64,000 nt of DNA from Strigamia acuminata (GCA_949358305.1 OX442314.1:58165369-58229368), one strand, 5' to 3'; numbered from the stretch's first letter, positions 38,205 to 49,855 are shown. Translations and numbers: made by a program. Notes: generated by a model from the letters alone, not told the origin.

Positions 38205-40188
38205 GCCTGTTTACTCATAACTGTTATCTGTATACTTTCACTAGGAAAAGTAGTTTTGTTGTGGTTTCATTTAGTTTGTGTATTTTTTATGTTTGAAATG
38301 ATGTAAAATGACTAATATTTAATAATAAAATGTTTTTAAAAGACTGGAAGCATTGTTTTAAGCTGTTACTTTTTCAAAATTCATGATTGTTAAGTTCGCT
38401 CAGTTTATTGGTTGCTATGTGGAGCTGGTTTTGAAATTTATGATCGATTGTTCTGTCTGGACACAAAATGGCTTCCCGTATTTTGGCCTACTTTTATGTA
38501 GCCCTACAACAGTGAATAGGCTCGGCCAATAGGAACTGGTCCCCTTCTAACGGTTGTTTATTGCAAGTTGGTGTCAGATGTCGACTAACATGACGCGTGT
38601 TTCATTGATTATTGCAATAATTCATATTTTCAGGCTAAATTCAAACAATAAATTCCACTTTTTGTTAAAACAATATTTTTAAAATTAATAAACTTAGTGC
38701 GATTAGAATGGAAGATACAGTAAACTATCTATGATGTAATAACAAAATGACAGTACTGTCGCATTTAGGAACTGTCTGCGCCTATTATTGAATCACTAGC
38801 CAGATTTTTAATATTTGAAAATTTTCAATGAAAATAACGAAATGATGGTCAAATTAAATCTTTTCTAACATTTTGTTGCGCATTCACAAACCAGAACATA
38901 AGAGCGCCAGGTCCATTCAAGTTTCTGTTTACGAACACCGAAAAAAAGCCAGAAACCATCAGGGAAAAGAAAAAAGAAAAAAGAAAAAACTATGCCTGGA
39001 ATGGAGTGGATTTTGAAGTGATTTTATAGTCAAATGTTCATGTTTCTTCTCCAAACATGTTGAAAATTTGTATTGATAATTTTGGTGTCAACACATAAAA
39101 CGAATGGTGAACCAAACCAACTAATATTTTCAAATACTCTTTACACATCCATAGACAAGTTGTTGGATTGTTCCGGTTTATTGGTTGCTCGTCTTCAGAA
39201 AGCTTACCTGAACTGTGGTGTGCAGATGATGACTTGGAAGTAGGAATAAGACAATATAAAGTTGTTTGCTCCTAACACAGTCCAGTTTTCGGGTGGTGTG
39301 TTCGAGCAATGTGGTCCAGATGACTCGTCACGAGTAACTACATTCAATACTATTGCTTGCTTTTGAATGCAACTTAAAAATGATTCATTTTATGATGTTT
39401 ATGTGCAGTTAAAAGAGCCAAAGACATTAATCATTCATGAGTTATGTTTCCGCTGTTTCTGATCATTAATACGGTACTTTAGAGTTTTAAGTGCTTGAAA
39501 ATGTTTGTTTTTGTTTAGACAGTAAACATCAATAATATTTTGCAAAGAAATACGATTACCTTTTCCAGGCACTTGACCCAAATGCCAGGAGCGATTGAGC
39601 AATAAAGAGTGCGTCAGAAAAATGTATACACGAAACCTGTACACACTTACAGAGAGAATACGGGTTTTGTGTATACATTTATTTGTGTATATATTTTTCT
39701 GGCGTTCTCTGTATTTGTTAAAATAAGAATGAAGTTTTTTTTTAATACACTAGATGCTTGAATTTTCAAAGGCACTCCCTGAATGCATGATCCTTAGGTG
39801 AGACCTCCAGGAACATAAGGTGCCCGGGATGTTCCTTGGATATTTGTACAGTTGACGTGTAGTCTGAGACACTGCTCAATTTAATTGATATATTTTGATA
39901 AATTATTTATTTTGTGATATTGGGTTGCCTCGTCAACAGAATACACTTCCTTCAAATTTCTTTTTAGTGTTTCTACAAAGTCATTAACCAACATAAAATA
40001 CTGAATTAATATTTGACCTTGTATTTGATTTCTGATTGCTGTTTGCTGCTAGTCAATTTCCAAGTCAGATCCATCCATCATTGGGGAGTGGAAGGCCACA
40101 GTTTTTAGCTTTCGACTACAGTCTGTAGTCTGTTGGTAATTTCAAAAAAACTAACCAAATTTTTGAATTTCTTGTGTGTTTTTACACT
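38205..40188. other. Intergenic, no gene seen
   Basis: About 2 kb of AT-rich sequence. The only structure seen is an imperfect inverted repeat around 39610-39712 (CAGAAAAATGTATACACGAAACC and its approximate complement), possibly a small MITE remnant. Confidence 0.35.
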
Positions 40189-41204
40189 TGTCGCGCTCAA
40201 CTCTAACCGTCGCTAACTCGTGGGTTGATTACTTAATTCGACTAACTCACTACCGCTTTGTCTCAAGCGGTTTACCCAAAGAAATGATTACACAGATATA
40301 AAAGGTAAAATATAATATAGATTTATTCTGTGGGACAATATACAGATATATCTTATATATATATATGAAAGGTAGGTAAAAGGTAAATCGGAATGGGTGA
40401 AGGGAAATGGAAATGTAAAGGTATGATGAAAGCTGGCTGGAATCGGCGAGGTCGTCTGTTGTTTCGTTCGCGTCCAAGATGGCGTCGTCGTTGTGGCAAC
40501 GTGGTGTCGTCTTGGGCCGGCGTGGCAATATGGCGTCCTCGGCTCGTCTCTGGCTGGTCCTTCGGGCTCACGCTGGTCGGGCGCGAGTGAATGCTTAGTT
40601 AAAAGGCTTACTTCGGGCTGTTGTCTAGGTTTTTGTGTGGTGTCCGGCGATCACACAGCGGCGGACTCTTCTGGCTCCCGGCGGTCACACAGCGGCGGGA
40701 ACGCTCGTCGTGGTTTTACTGCAGTTTAGGCTTGTGCGACCGTTTGTCTGCACAACTCGCTAAACTGGAGTGGTTTTTACTATTTCTAGCTGGTGTGCTA
40801 AAATAGTGTGGTAATCTTATCTCGCAGGTTACTCTGCGGAGTTTGACACTGACCAAACGTACTCACGGTAAATTGTCCTTTGTCCTTGGTCAATCCCAGT
40901 ATATTTACTTGGGCCTGATCTTGTAGGACGACGGGTTTACGTGTGTTTCTCGTTTGATGGTTGTGTTGGTTCTGCCCGCTCAGTGCAAGGCACATTCCTT
41001 TGCACAAAGCGGGGTTGACAGGTGACCAGAATCACCCAATGGTGGGGTGGACGAGCCATCCCCACTCCCTCAGGGCAGACGCCTGTCCATTGACTAGATG
41101 TCAATGCACTGAGGGAAGGGAGACGCGCTTGCGGCTCCCCTTACACCCGAAACGAGGTCACGAGAGAAACTCTTCGTTGACCCCGGTCCAGTCGGGTCAC
41201 AACA
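40189..41204 (-). repeat. Element 3 3' LTR
   Basis: 1016 bp. The minus strand starts TGTTGTGACC and ends GAGCGCGACA. Minus-strand AATAAA at 40322-40327. Confidence 0.95.
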
Positions 41205-41215
41205 CTTCCCCCTCC
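41205..41215 (-). other. Element 3 polypurine tract
   Basis: Minus strand GGAGGGGGAAG directly before the 3' LTR. Confidence 0.9.
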
Positions 41216-41240
41216 GAGCTCAGACCGTGGGGCTGAGCGA

Positions 41241-44200
41241 TCACTTCTTTCCTGAGGGACCCGACACTGAGTCCGTCACCTGGGCGTAACTCACTCCAGG
41301 GACAGGCGGTTGAGTGCCGGGTGGCGCGGGTAGATCGCCTACTAACGCCGAGGACCGATCTCGGGGGTCCTCATGCTCCGTAATGAAGCATAATGCATGG
41401 CCGTCAACTGGCTCATGCGGGGCACGCGTCCTCTCGTGTAACCAAACGCTCGGGATGTAGGCGGAGAAGCCGGTGTTCGTATGCCGGATGGCATTGGCTT
41501 CCGCTGGCGTCACTGGCGCACGGTGGGCTCTCAGCAACCTCTGGTGGAAGATGAGGTCTTTAGTCTTCCGGATCTGGTTGTGAAGCCAGATGAAGACCGA
41601 TTTGCCTTTGTCCCGCTGCGCGAGGATAAACCTCCTGGTCGCCGTCGTCATCGAAAGATGGGGAAATTCTTCGATGATTCGCCCGTAATAATCTGGTGGA
41701 GGCGGTGCCGGCTGCGGCTTCTGGGTGGCCGCGGGAATCACGGCTTGTGTCGTTGTCGCCGCTTGGGCCGGTGGAGTCACGGGCGGGGTCGGCTTCGTTC
41801 GCTCGACGGACTTGACGGGTGGTGTTCGGCACAGCAAGCGCTTTGGTCTACCCGCCACTTCGAACAGGGCGGGTCCTTGCGGGGATATCTCCGCAGGCAT
41901 CGGTGGCGGAATCGGAACTCCGCTCGTCGGCGAGATCATCATCTCCACATCCTCTGCCGATTCTTCCGTCTGGATGGTCATGGCGCGTAGTTGTTGGGTA
42001 GGCGCCGCCGTCCAGGTGGCGGAGGTGTAACGAAACGCCGTGCTTCGCAACTTGTACCCCTCAAATTCGGGGTTTACCACATCCCTGGTTAGCTCGTACC
42101 GAGTCAACACAGGGTCGGGCAGAATGGAGCTCCACTCTGCGAGGAGTGCACGGGGAACCTGTACACCCTCTCTGTCCACGACAGACCATGCGGCCATCGC
42201 CTGACGCCCTTCTCCGAAGAGTGCTGGGGTTAGCAGCTGCATCATGACCTTGGTCAATGATAGCTGTAGGCTGCGACGATTCACTGGATTCGATCGCTCT
42301 GAATCCGCAGTGAAGGCACGCGAGAGCTTACTCATCATCGCCGTTGCCCATTCGATGAAATATCGCTGGGCCTGATCCACACCTCGCAAGGCGGGCGCGG
42401 AGACTCTTGGGTCTTCCATCACGAAGCGAAACGCTGAGAGCTCGGAGATAGTCGGGTTGGCGGCTTCTCTCGCGAGTCGCGCTTCTTCGTCTCGCCTCTC
42501 GAAGAACAGGGCCGAGGAACCGGGTCGGGGTCGGCTCGGCCTGTAAATGTCGGTCAAATTGGCTCGACATTCCTGCATAATGCTCTGTCCAACGGGGAGA
42601 GGGACTGAGCGGTCGGTGTGTAAATTCGGCGGATCGCTCGAATTCAACAACGACGGCGGTCGCAGGTTACGGATCGAGGCAGGTACGATATTTTTTGTTG
42701 TTTTTTGTGTCTGTACCTCCTCATTATTGTTTTCTTTTTTATCCGTGTTTTTTGTGTTTGTTTCAGGAGTTTCTCCTGTTTCCCCCCCGACCAAAATTGG
42801 ATCCGGAACGGATTCAACTATCTCGTTTACCGGAGGTGAAGGGGCGTCGAAATACTCCTCGTTGTCACTTGGCGGTGCTTGTTCCGACTCGCCAGCGAAC
42901 ATATCGACGATTTGGCCGTCAGTTTTAGACTTGACTTGGCCCTTGGCCCACATTTCTTGCGGGAATTCCGGAATGTACGGAGTTAACTCTCGTACCTGGA
43001 TCGACTTTTGCTCGGTGTTGTCCTCGAGCTTGCGTAATTTATACGCGTTACCGCCATGCTTGCCGATGATCACATATGGACCATCTCTCTTGTCGGCCAA
43101 GCTGGCGGTGATTCCTCTCGCTGCATTTGAGAGGGTGTGTGCATCTTTCCACACCAAATCATTGATCTCGAAATTCACGAATTTTCCACCGCTTTTATCT
43201 TGTAAAATGCGGTCGCGCATGTTAAAAATGTGCGCCATCATATGCTTGTATGTGTTCGAAATTGTTTGCTCCAATTTATACACATACTCATGTGGTTTCT
43301 CTGGGTCCACCACATTTACCGACTCTGCCACTCGTGGGTCCCAAGGCACTCGTAGCTCTCGGGCGAAGTTGAGGTAGGCCGGAGAAAAATCTCTCGTCCT
43401 CGAGACTGTTGTTCGTATGCTGAACGCGATCTCCCTCAAGTATTCATCCCACCTATTGTGGATGTCAGTGAATATGCTTAGTGCATATTTAATGTCCCTG
43501 TTGAGTCGCTCAACGGGATTTGTTCTGGGATTGTAGGTCGAAGTATGTGACGCCACAATCCCGAATTTCTCACAAAACTTACCCCAAATTTTCGAGATAA
43601 ATTGGGGTCCGTTATCGGATATTATTTTACGTGGAAATCCGTAACGTAACGCCACGTCGTAGATACATTCAACGATTTTCTCTGCTGAAGGTCTAGCGAC
43701 GGCGTACAACTCGGGCCAACGAGTCGCCACGTCCATTATTACGATAATGTACGCATTTTTATTTCCCGTAACGGGTTTTGGGCCCATCACATCGACACTT
43801 AAACAATCAAAAGGCGCGTAAGGCCCTAAGAAGATAGTTTCGAATGGTGATTTTCTCCTCGGCTTACACGCTTGACATCGCTGACATTGGTGGACAAAAA
43901 GAGCGATATCTTTTTTCATCCCTGTCCAGTGAAAAAGCTGTGTAGCACGATAGAGTGTTCTGCTTACTCCCGCATGGCTCGCAAGCGGGTGCCCGTGTAA
44001 CAACCACAGCACGCGACCGATTAAGGAAGCAGGTATTACTACCTTTACTGCGGTGTCCGATTCACTCAAGTCATCTTGGTGATTTGGGTGATGTTTCACT
44101 AAAAGGCCGTCATCCAATAGGTAATCTATGGATTCGTGTGCATAACGACGCTTCTGCCTTCTGGTTAGATTGGGCGGATATTTTCCTGTCAGTACGAATC

Positions 44201-46676
44201 TAGCTCTGTCCTGACATTTCTTGTCTAATTTTTGTTGCACAATTATTTCCTCCCTTGTCGGGGGACTGCTTTGCATCTGCTCGCCGACATGAGCGTGGAA
44301 GGCGCTTAGAAGCGGGTCATTTATTCTCCGCTCTAGCTTAAATTCCTTCCTTGCATTTGGGTAATTGTCAGCAGCTGGTTGGTATAACCGCGTCCAAAAT
44401 CCACAGAATTTTACATCTGCCGGAGACGCGGTGGGAATTTCATTCATCTTCCTTAAATCCCAACGGTGACAACTCGTAGGGCAATAAATGATGCGGGAGT
44501 CATCCTCGCCATCATCGTCAGCGTCGATTGGATCTGACACTGGTGCCCGTGACAGAGCGTCAGCCACGACGTTATATTTGCCGGGCTTGTATTGAATGGT
44601 CAAGTCGCATGCCATCAGTTCTAACTGCCATCTGGCTAGTCGACCGGCTGGCTCTTTTAATTTCATCAGCCATTGTAACGCTTGATGATCTGTGTGGACC
44701 ACAAATTTGGTATATTCGAGATAATCTCTGAATTTCCTTATGGCCCACACAACGGCCAAACACTCCAACTCGGTGGCATTGTAATTCTTTTCAGCGCCTT
44801 GGAGTTTGCGACTTATAAACATGCACGGCAGGTCTTGTTCGACTCCGTCGCGCACGTGTGTTTGGAGCAACGCCGCTCCTAACCCAACTCTGCTGGCGTC
44901 CGTGTGTAATATGAACGGCCGGTTTAAGTCGGGTAGAGGCATTACGCCGACTTCCGTCAGCATCCTCTTTATTGCATTAAATGCGATGTTGCACTCATTT
45001 GACCATACAAATTCGTTTTCATTCTTCAGGAGGTCGGTAACTGGGGCTGCCACTTCAGCTAGACCCGGTAGCAACCTGCCGAAGAAGTTTATCATTCCCA
45101 TAAACCGTTGGACACCTTTAACGTCCTCGGGTGGTGGGAAACGATTAATCGCATCGATTTTTTCGGGGCCAATAGCTAAACCATTGACTCCAATGCGATA
45201 ACCCAGGAAGGCAAGCTCCTTTCGACAGAACTTGCTCTTGCCCGGATGCACGTGTAACCCAGCTTTTGCCAGCCGGGTGAGCACTTGGTCGATGTGCTCA
45301 ATGTGCTCTTCGAATGTTTTAGAGGCAATAACTATGTCATCTAGGTATGCCCACACAAACTGATGCAGGATATCACCCAATACGCTTTCGATTAGTCTCT
45401 GAAAGGTACTGGGAGCATTCACTAAACCAAATGGCATGACGTTGAACATCAACCGTCCAATTGGCGAGTAAAATGCTGTTTTTAACTTATCCTCTGGCCT
45501 CATCTCAACTTGCCAGTATCCCTTCGACAGATCCATCGTCGTAACCCAAGAAAAGGGGCTAAGCTCTCTCAAAATGGATTCGATAGACGGCATCTGTATG
45601 GGATCTATTTCTGTCACCGCGTTTAATGGGCGGTAATCAATGCATAGGCGTGGGTCCGAGCCCGGGCGCATCACGAGCACAACTCGCGTCGCGTATTCTC
45701 CCTGGGCCTCGGAGACAATGCCACTGTCTAGCATTTCTTGGCACATTTTTTGCACTATTTCACGTTTTTGCGGGTTCATTCCCTTATACGCAACTCGTAT
45801 AGGTTTATTATCCGTCAATTTAATTTCGTGAATAGCCCTATTCGTTCGGCCCGGTTTTTTCGACAGGATCCCCTCATATTTAAGTAGGACCCTTCGTAGG
45901 GCTGCCGCTTCGTTTAATTCTAAAGCGGCGTCGGCGACAAGCGTTTCCACTACATTGTCCCGTTGCAATTCTGTTACGAATGCTTTAAAATCGTAATCTT
46001 GAACGAATTTCTTTAGGCCTTTCTCCCACTGTGTCTTGTCGGCCGCTTCTTTTACAAGAGCTGGTGGCACGACAATTGCGGGTCTTTCCTTATCATTTCT
46101 GATATAATTCCAAGATTTCGTTATTGGATTGGGTTGTATTTCCATTGACGCCATGAGGTCTAAGCCCAACAGAAAAATTCTGTCGCATGTGGGCAGGACC
46201 AGGAAAGGGTGCTGTTCTACTCCTCCGAGCCACTCCATGGTCAATAATATAACTCCTTTTGGACGCGCCATTCCGTTGGCGGTTTTTAGACGTATATTTT
46301 TATTAACGCCTTTTATCTTATCGGTGAGACCCAATGATGCTACTATGTCTTCGGAAACGAACGAGCGATCTGCTCCCGAGTCTAGTAGTCCCATAATTTT
46401 TTCACGTTCTATTGTCATGGGCAACATACATAGGCGGTTGGTGTATTCGACCGCCACGTTGCACATGAAAACACGAAATTCTTCTGTGTCTTCGACTACT
46501 TGAGGTAATTCTTCAAGCAGTAGGTTCGGTTCTTCCGCCTCAGCCTCAGCGTTTGCGGTAATTACCTGCAAAGCGTTGTTGGCCCTGTCTTGAATTTGGG
46601 CGTTAGCTATGTCACTACCCATTTCTTTGACTGGTGGCGGCTTATCGAACCCTTTGTTAAACCCCTTTTTCTTCAT
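41241..46676 (-). CDS. Element 3 Pol with ORF3-like C-terminal extension
   Basis: 1811 residues from ATG 46676. Protease DSGAD at 99-103. RT has LCIDYRPLNAVTE, TTMDLSKGYWQVEM, MPFGLVNAPSTFQ and YLDD near 444. RNase H has HTDASRVGLGAALLQ near 587, then NATELECLAVVWA and HTDHQALQWL. Integrase has an HHCC finger (HGHPLASHAG...CQRCQAC) near 895, VDVMGPKP, SDNGPQF near 1020, and NPVERLNRDIK. GPY/F (RDGPYVIIGKHG) is near 1197. After an acidic linker, residues about 1290-1811 contain two blocks shared with element 2 ORF3: PRALLAEWSSILPDP near 1509, and HQRL...VWLH...LCFITEHEDPRDRS near 1680-1760. Pol is in the -1 register relative to gag. The gag end (AAG AAA TAA) lacks a canonical heptamer, so reinitiation at the ATG 24 nt downstream is possible. 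All catalytic motifs are intact. Confidence 0.95.
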   Translation of the reverse strand: MKKKGFNKGFDKPPPVKEMGSDIANAQIQDRANNALQVITANAEAEAEEPNLLLEELPQVVEDTEEFRVFMCNVAVEYTNRLCMLPMTIEREKIMGLLDSGADRSFVSEDIVASLGLTDKIKGVNKNIRLKTANGMARPKGVILLTMEWLGGVEQHPFLVLPTCDRIFLLGLDLMASMEIQPNPITKSWNYIRNDKERPAIVVPPALVKEAADKTQWEKGLKKFVQDYDFKAFVTELQRDNVVETLVADAALELNEAAALRRVLLKYEGILSKKPGRTNRAIHEIKLTDNKPIRVAYKGMNPQKREIVQKMCQEMLDSGIVSEAQGEYATRVVLVMRPGSDPRLCIDYRPLNAVTEIDPIQMPSIESILRELSPFSWVTTMDLSKGYWQVEMRPEDKLKTAFYSPIGRLMFNVMPFGLVNAPSTFQRLIESVLGDILHQFVWAYLDDIVIASKTFEEHIEHIDQVLTRLAKAGLHVHPGKSKFCRKELAFLGYRIGVNGLAIGPEKIDAINRFPPPEDVKGVQRFMGMINFFGRLLPGLAEVAAPVTDLLKNENEFVWSNECNIAFNAIKRMLTEVGVMPLPDLNRPFILHTDASRVGLGAALLQTHVRDGVEQDLPCMFISRKLQGAEKNYNATELECLAVVWAIRKFRDYLEYTKFVVHTDHQALQWLMKLKEPAGRLARWQLELMACDLTIQYKPGKYNVVADALSRAPVSDPIDADDDGEDDSRIIYCPTSCHRWDLRKMNEIPTASPADVKFCGFWTRLYQPAADNYPNARKEFKLERRINDPLLSAFHAHVGEQMQSSPPTREEIIVQQKLDKKCQDRARFVLTGKYPPNLTRRQKRRYAHESIDYLLDDGLLVKHHPNHQDDLSESDTAVKVVIPASLIGRVLWLLHGHPLASHAGVSRTLYRATQLFHWTGMKKDIALFVHQCQRCQACKPRRKSPFETIFLGPYAPFDCLSVDVMGPKPVTGNKNAYIIVIMDVATRWPELYAVARPSAEKIVECIYDVALRYGFPRKIISDNGPQFISKIWGKFCEKFGIVASHTSTYNPRTNPVERLNRDIKYALSIFTDIHNRWDEYLREIAFSIRTTVSRTRDFSPAYLNFARELRVPWDPRVAESVNVVDPEKPHEYVYKLEQTISNTYKHMMAHIFNMRDRILQDKSGGKFVNFEINDLVWKDAHTLSNAARGITASLADKRDGPYVIIGKHGGNAYKLRKLEDNTEQKSIQVRELTPYIPEFPQEMWAKGQVKSKTDGQIVDMFAGESEQAPPSDNEEYFDAPSPPVNEIVESVPDPILVGGETGETPETNTKNTDKKENNNEEVQTQKTTKNIVPASIRNLRPPSLLNSSDPPNLHTDRSVPLPVGQSIMQECRANLTDIYRPSRPRPGSSALFFERRDEEARLAREAANPTISELSAFRFVMEDPRVSAPALRGVDQAQRYFIEWATAMMSKLSRAFTADSERSNPVNRRSLQLSLTKVMMQLLTPALFGEGRQAMAAWSVVDREGVQVPRALLAEWSSILPDPVLTRYELTRDVVNPEFEGYKLRSTAFRYTSATWTAAPTQQLRAMTIQTEESAEDVEMMISPTSGVPIPPPMPAEISPQGPALFEVAGRPKRLLCRTPPVKSVERTKPTPPVTPPAQAATTTQAVIPAATQKPQPAPPPPDYYGRIIEEFPHLSMTTATRRFILAQRDKGKSVFIWLHNQIRKTKDLIFHQRLLRAHRAPVTPAEANAIRHTNTGFSAYIPSVWLHERTRAPHEPVDGHALCFITEHEDPRDRSSALVGDLPAPPGTQPPVPGVSYAQVTDSVSGPSGKK

Positions 46677-46699
46677 GAATGGCGCAGACGGTCGAGAAG

Positions 46700-49600
46700 T
46701 TATTTCTTCGCCGCCTGCGCTGACTCGTTTTTTGACTCGTTTTTTGCCATGGCGAGTTTAATCTCTGCCATCTGCTTCATTATTGCGTCAAATTTAGCGT
46801 CTTCTTTCGCTGTTCTTGGGCACTCATTGGAATAGTGACCCGGTTGGTTACACTTGAAACAACGAATATTTGATTTGTCTCTTGGGGCTTCAGTCGATTT
46901 TTTCTTTTCAGGGTCTGCCTTCGACGGTGGCGTGTAATTCTTTCGAAAATACTTCGGAATTCGGCCGGCATTTGGTTTTAACCTGGCGCGAAATTCTTCT
47001 ACCGCTCTATCTCGATGGATGAGATGTACTAGCGGTCCTTCCTCATCGCAACCCGTTGATAAGGTATCGCGATAGCTTCGTATTTCTTCGTCCGTCGAAT
47101 AATCGTCTTTTTCTTCTTTTTCGTCTGATTTTCCGGCATCTTGTCCGGCTTCCTCCCCCTCCTTGACCTCCTCCAGTGTCGCTTGCATGGCTGACGCTGT
47201 CGGTGCCTTTTTAGGGGCGGCCAAAGGGTTGGAAGGCAGCGTGGATGTCAGTTTATTTTTTATTTGTAAACCAACGCTAGCTTCTGCCAGCTCCATTATA
47301 CCGCTAAGATATTCAGTAGGGCGCATAATCTTATCTGTCGCCCCATATCTTTCCGCACTCAACTTGAGACGTTTTGCGGTTGCTGCTTTCTCCGCTTCTG
47401 GTAAAGCGGAATAATATCTTTTCTCGATATCTATCGTGTTCTCAAACAGGAAGGCGCTCATCTCCTCGTAGCTGCCTCCTGTCGGTGCCCTTTCTTCAAG
47501 TAGCACCCGTTGCGAGTATTCCGACAAACCGCCGAGAAAGAAAAGGTTGAATCCCGTGGCATGAAATTCCATCGGGGCCTTTTCGAACAACAATCTGGCG
47601 CGAATGTCGTAATCCATTATGGTTTCACCAGGCATCTGGCGAAGACCTCGCATCTTTCGGCTCACCTCTTCGGGTGTCTCGCCGTAGCGTAGGTCGAATC
47701 TCATTAAAAAGTCGTCCCAATTGACGCCTTTCAATCCTTGGTACCACTCACGTGCCGAGCCTGTCATTAGCTCGACAATACCGTGGGTGAGCATGTCTCC
47801 TACGGTGGCTTTAGTGGCAGTCTTAATTCGAATTACTTCGTCAAGGAAGCGATCTCCCGCTTTCCATGACCCGTCGAAACGGTTCTGAATATAAAATTGC
47901 CACCTAATATTCCCGGTAACACTCATGGTGTCACGTCGGGAGACAGCGTATTTTTTCTTTACGCGGTCACCAGTGCTACGATTACGATCGTTTCGTTTGC
48001 TCAGATCAATTCCCTCGGCTTTTAACGAGCCGAGTAGGGCTCTTCCAAGCTCTCCCATCGTATACTGCCGACCCGTCGAATCGGTAAACGCGCTTTGTCG
48101 GGGAAGGTCCTGAAACTCCTCCCGTCGGTGGTCGCTATTTTCCGATCGACGTCGTTTCTCTCTATCGCGCGGAGAGTTGGATCTCTTCCGGCGATTACTT
48201 GATTTTTCCTTTCGTCTGTCGTCGTTGGATGAGGGGTCGGAGCTGGGGTCGGGAGACGGTGAGCGGCGTGGCGGGTTGCGCCGTGAAGAGTTTGACTCTT
48301 TCCGGCCCCTACGACGGTCGTCACGTTCCCTTTCTCTGCGTTCATCGCGTTCTCTTTCCCTTCGTCTTTCTCCGGAACCTCTCTCCGAATCGTGATGACT
48401 GGGTGCATTTGACTCCAGTCCATCTGACGACGAATCACTATTTCCGTAGTGAAAATATTTCGGTCTTTCATCGCGTTTGCCTTCTTCTCGCGAAGAGGTG
48501 CGATCATGCGATTGTCTCCTTGACGACTCGTCGTCTTTAAGGATGGGCACTGGTTGTTGCCACTCAGTCCCTTGTGGATTATCATGCTGTTGGCTTGTGA
48601 GAGCTTGCTCTTCATTTCGCCTAGCATTATTAGCGTTGATTAATCGCGTTATCGCATTATTTGTGTCTGAATCGAGAGCTTGCATGCGGGGCCGAGTTTG
48701 TTGTTCTCTGGCCGACGCATCTCTCTTGCGCGGAGTAGCTGGTGTTGCTCTCTCCGGCTGGGGTTTGGGTTTGGCCTTCGGCGTGCGCTTTGGGTCTCCC
48801 TCTAGGCTCTCGTCGGACAGCTCGGATGAACTGACCTCTGGTTTGCGGACGGATTTCGGGTCATCTCGTCGCAATCTGGCCATAAATGCTCGCTCTGCTT
48901 CTTGTTGCGAGTGGAAAGCATATCGATGTGCTCTCAGGGCTCGGTCAACTATCTCTACCTCCTCGGGAGTAGTCGGATTGGGCTGGGTTCTGCCGTACTC
49001 GAGAGCTTGCGCTTCTCTTTCCGCCAGCTTCCTCCGTCTCTCGCGAATGGCTTGTCGAGCCTCATTCTCTGCATCCGCTTCAAATTGAGCGGAATCAACC
49101 AATTGTTGAGCGTGTGCCCCTTCAACAATGGTGATTTGTGGGGATACACTGTGCGCTTTTAAAGCTGCACGTACGATCTGTAACGTTTCGTACACGGTAA
49201 TTTTCCCCGTCGGAAGGGTGTATCTCACTCCCTCCGCTTGTGCCAACTGCATCGCATCAATCAAGGTGCCCGAGACGCTGTAAGGCTGGCTTGAAACACG
49301 CTTGACAGAGGATGAGTTGGACTTGTGTCCTTCGGACCTGACCGAAGCTGGGCGGCTTTGCGTAATTGGCGTGTTTAGTGCCGAATTAGCGGTCGTATTT
49401 GAGGCCGTCTTTTGTATCGGAGACGCTGCTTTCGGACTGCCCACCTCGGTGTCGTGCGTTAGACGAGGCGATTGGTTACGGGATAAAACCTCGTTTCCGC
49501 TCGTCTCGCCGTCACGGTTAGAACGCGGCAGTTTGGAGTGAGATTGCTCTTCACCCCGCTCTGTCTCGTCCAATCGCTGCCTCGTCTCGGTGCGAGACGG

Positions 49601-49783
49601 GTGCGATGCCTCGGATGCGCTTCTACGATCGGGTTTAGGCTTACGCCGTTTTTGCCTCGCTTCGTGCGCTGAGGCTTTGGGTAAGGGACCTCCAGATCGC
49701 AAGTGATAGTCGGCGCCTTTACGACTGCCGGCTCTCTTGTTTGCGTCGGAGTCGGAATCTGTTACTCGGGTATTATCTGCCAT
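46700..49783 (-). CDS. Element 3 Gag
   Basis: 1027 residues from ATG 49783; the frame opens slightly earlier with a GTG, but the ATG is the first plausible start, about 50 nt after the primer site. The N-terminal 60% is very polar, rich in Arg, Ser, Glu and Asp with RS/RE runs. The capsid-like region contains WKAGDRFLDEVIRIK, AREWYQGLKGVNWDDFLMRF and GETIMDYDIRARLLF. One CCHC knuckle, CFKCNQPGHYSNEC, lies near 975-988, and the C-terminus is Lys-rich. Domain order matches element 2 Gag, so the two elements are related lineages. Confidence 0.9.
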   Translation of the reverse strand: MADNTRVTDSDSDANKRAGSRKGADYHLRSGGPLPKASAHEARQKRRKPKPDRRSASEASHPSRTETRQRLDETERGEEQSHSKLPRSNRDGETSGNEVLSRNQSPRLTHDTEVGSPKAASPIQKTASNTTANSALNTPITQSRPASVRSEGHKSNSSSVKRVSSQPYSVSGTLIDAMQLAQAEGVRYTLPTGKITVYETLQIVRAALKAHSVSPQITIVEGAHAQQLVDSAQFEADAENEARQAIRERRRKLAEREAQALEYGRTQPNPTTPEEVEIVDRALRAHRYAFHSQQEAERAFMARLRRDDPKSVRKPEVSSSELSDESLEGDPKRTPKAKPKPQPERATPATPRKRDASAREQQTRPRMQALDSDTNNAITRLINANNARRNEEQALTSQQHDNPQGTEWQQPVPILKDDESSRRQSHDRTSSREEGKRDERPKYFHYGNSDSSSDGLESNAPSHHDSERGSGERRRERERDERRERERDDRRRGRKESNSSRRNPPRRSPSPDPSSDPSSNDDRRKEKSSNRRKRSNSPRDREKRRRSENSDHRREEFQDLPRQSAFTDSTGRQYTMGELGRALLGSLKAEGIDLSKRNDRNRSTGDRVKKKYAVSRRDTMSVTGNIRWQFYIQNRFDGSWKAGDRFLDEVIRIKTATKATVGDMLTHGIVELMTGSAREWYQGLKGVNWDDFLMRFDLRYGETPEEVSRKMRGLRQMPGETIMDYDIRARLLFEKAPMEFHATGFNLFFLGGLSEYSQRVLLEERAPTGGSYEEMSAFLFENTIDIEKRYYSALPEAEKAATAKRLKLSAERYGATDKIMRPTEYLSGIMELAEASVGLQIKNKLTSTLPSNPLAAPKKAPTASAMQATLEEVKEGEEAGQDAGKSDEKEEKDDYSTDEEIRSYRDTLSTGCDEEGPLVHLIHRDRAVEEFRARLKPNAGRIPKYFRKNYTPPSKADPEKKKSTEAPRDKSNIRCFKCNQPGHYSNECPRTAKEDAKFDAIMKQMAEIKLAMAKNESKNESAQAAKK

Positions 49784-49834
49784 TTCTTGCTTTGGGTATG
49801 ATGTAATCACAGGTTAGAATCAGTTATTCGACTT

Positions 49835-49853
49835 GATCCCGGACAGGCCCCCA
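49835..49853 (-). other. Element 3 primer binding site, tRNA-Pro
   Basis: Minus strand TGGGGGCCTGTCCGGGATC, two bases after the 5' LTR. Confidence 0.85.
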
Positions 49854-49855
49854 CG

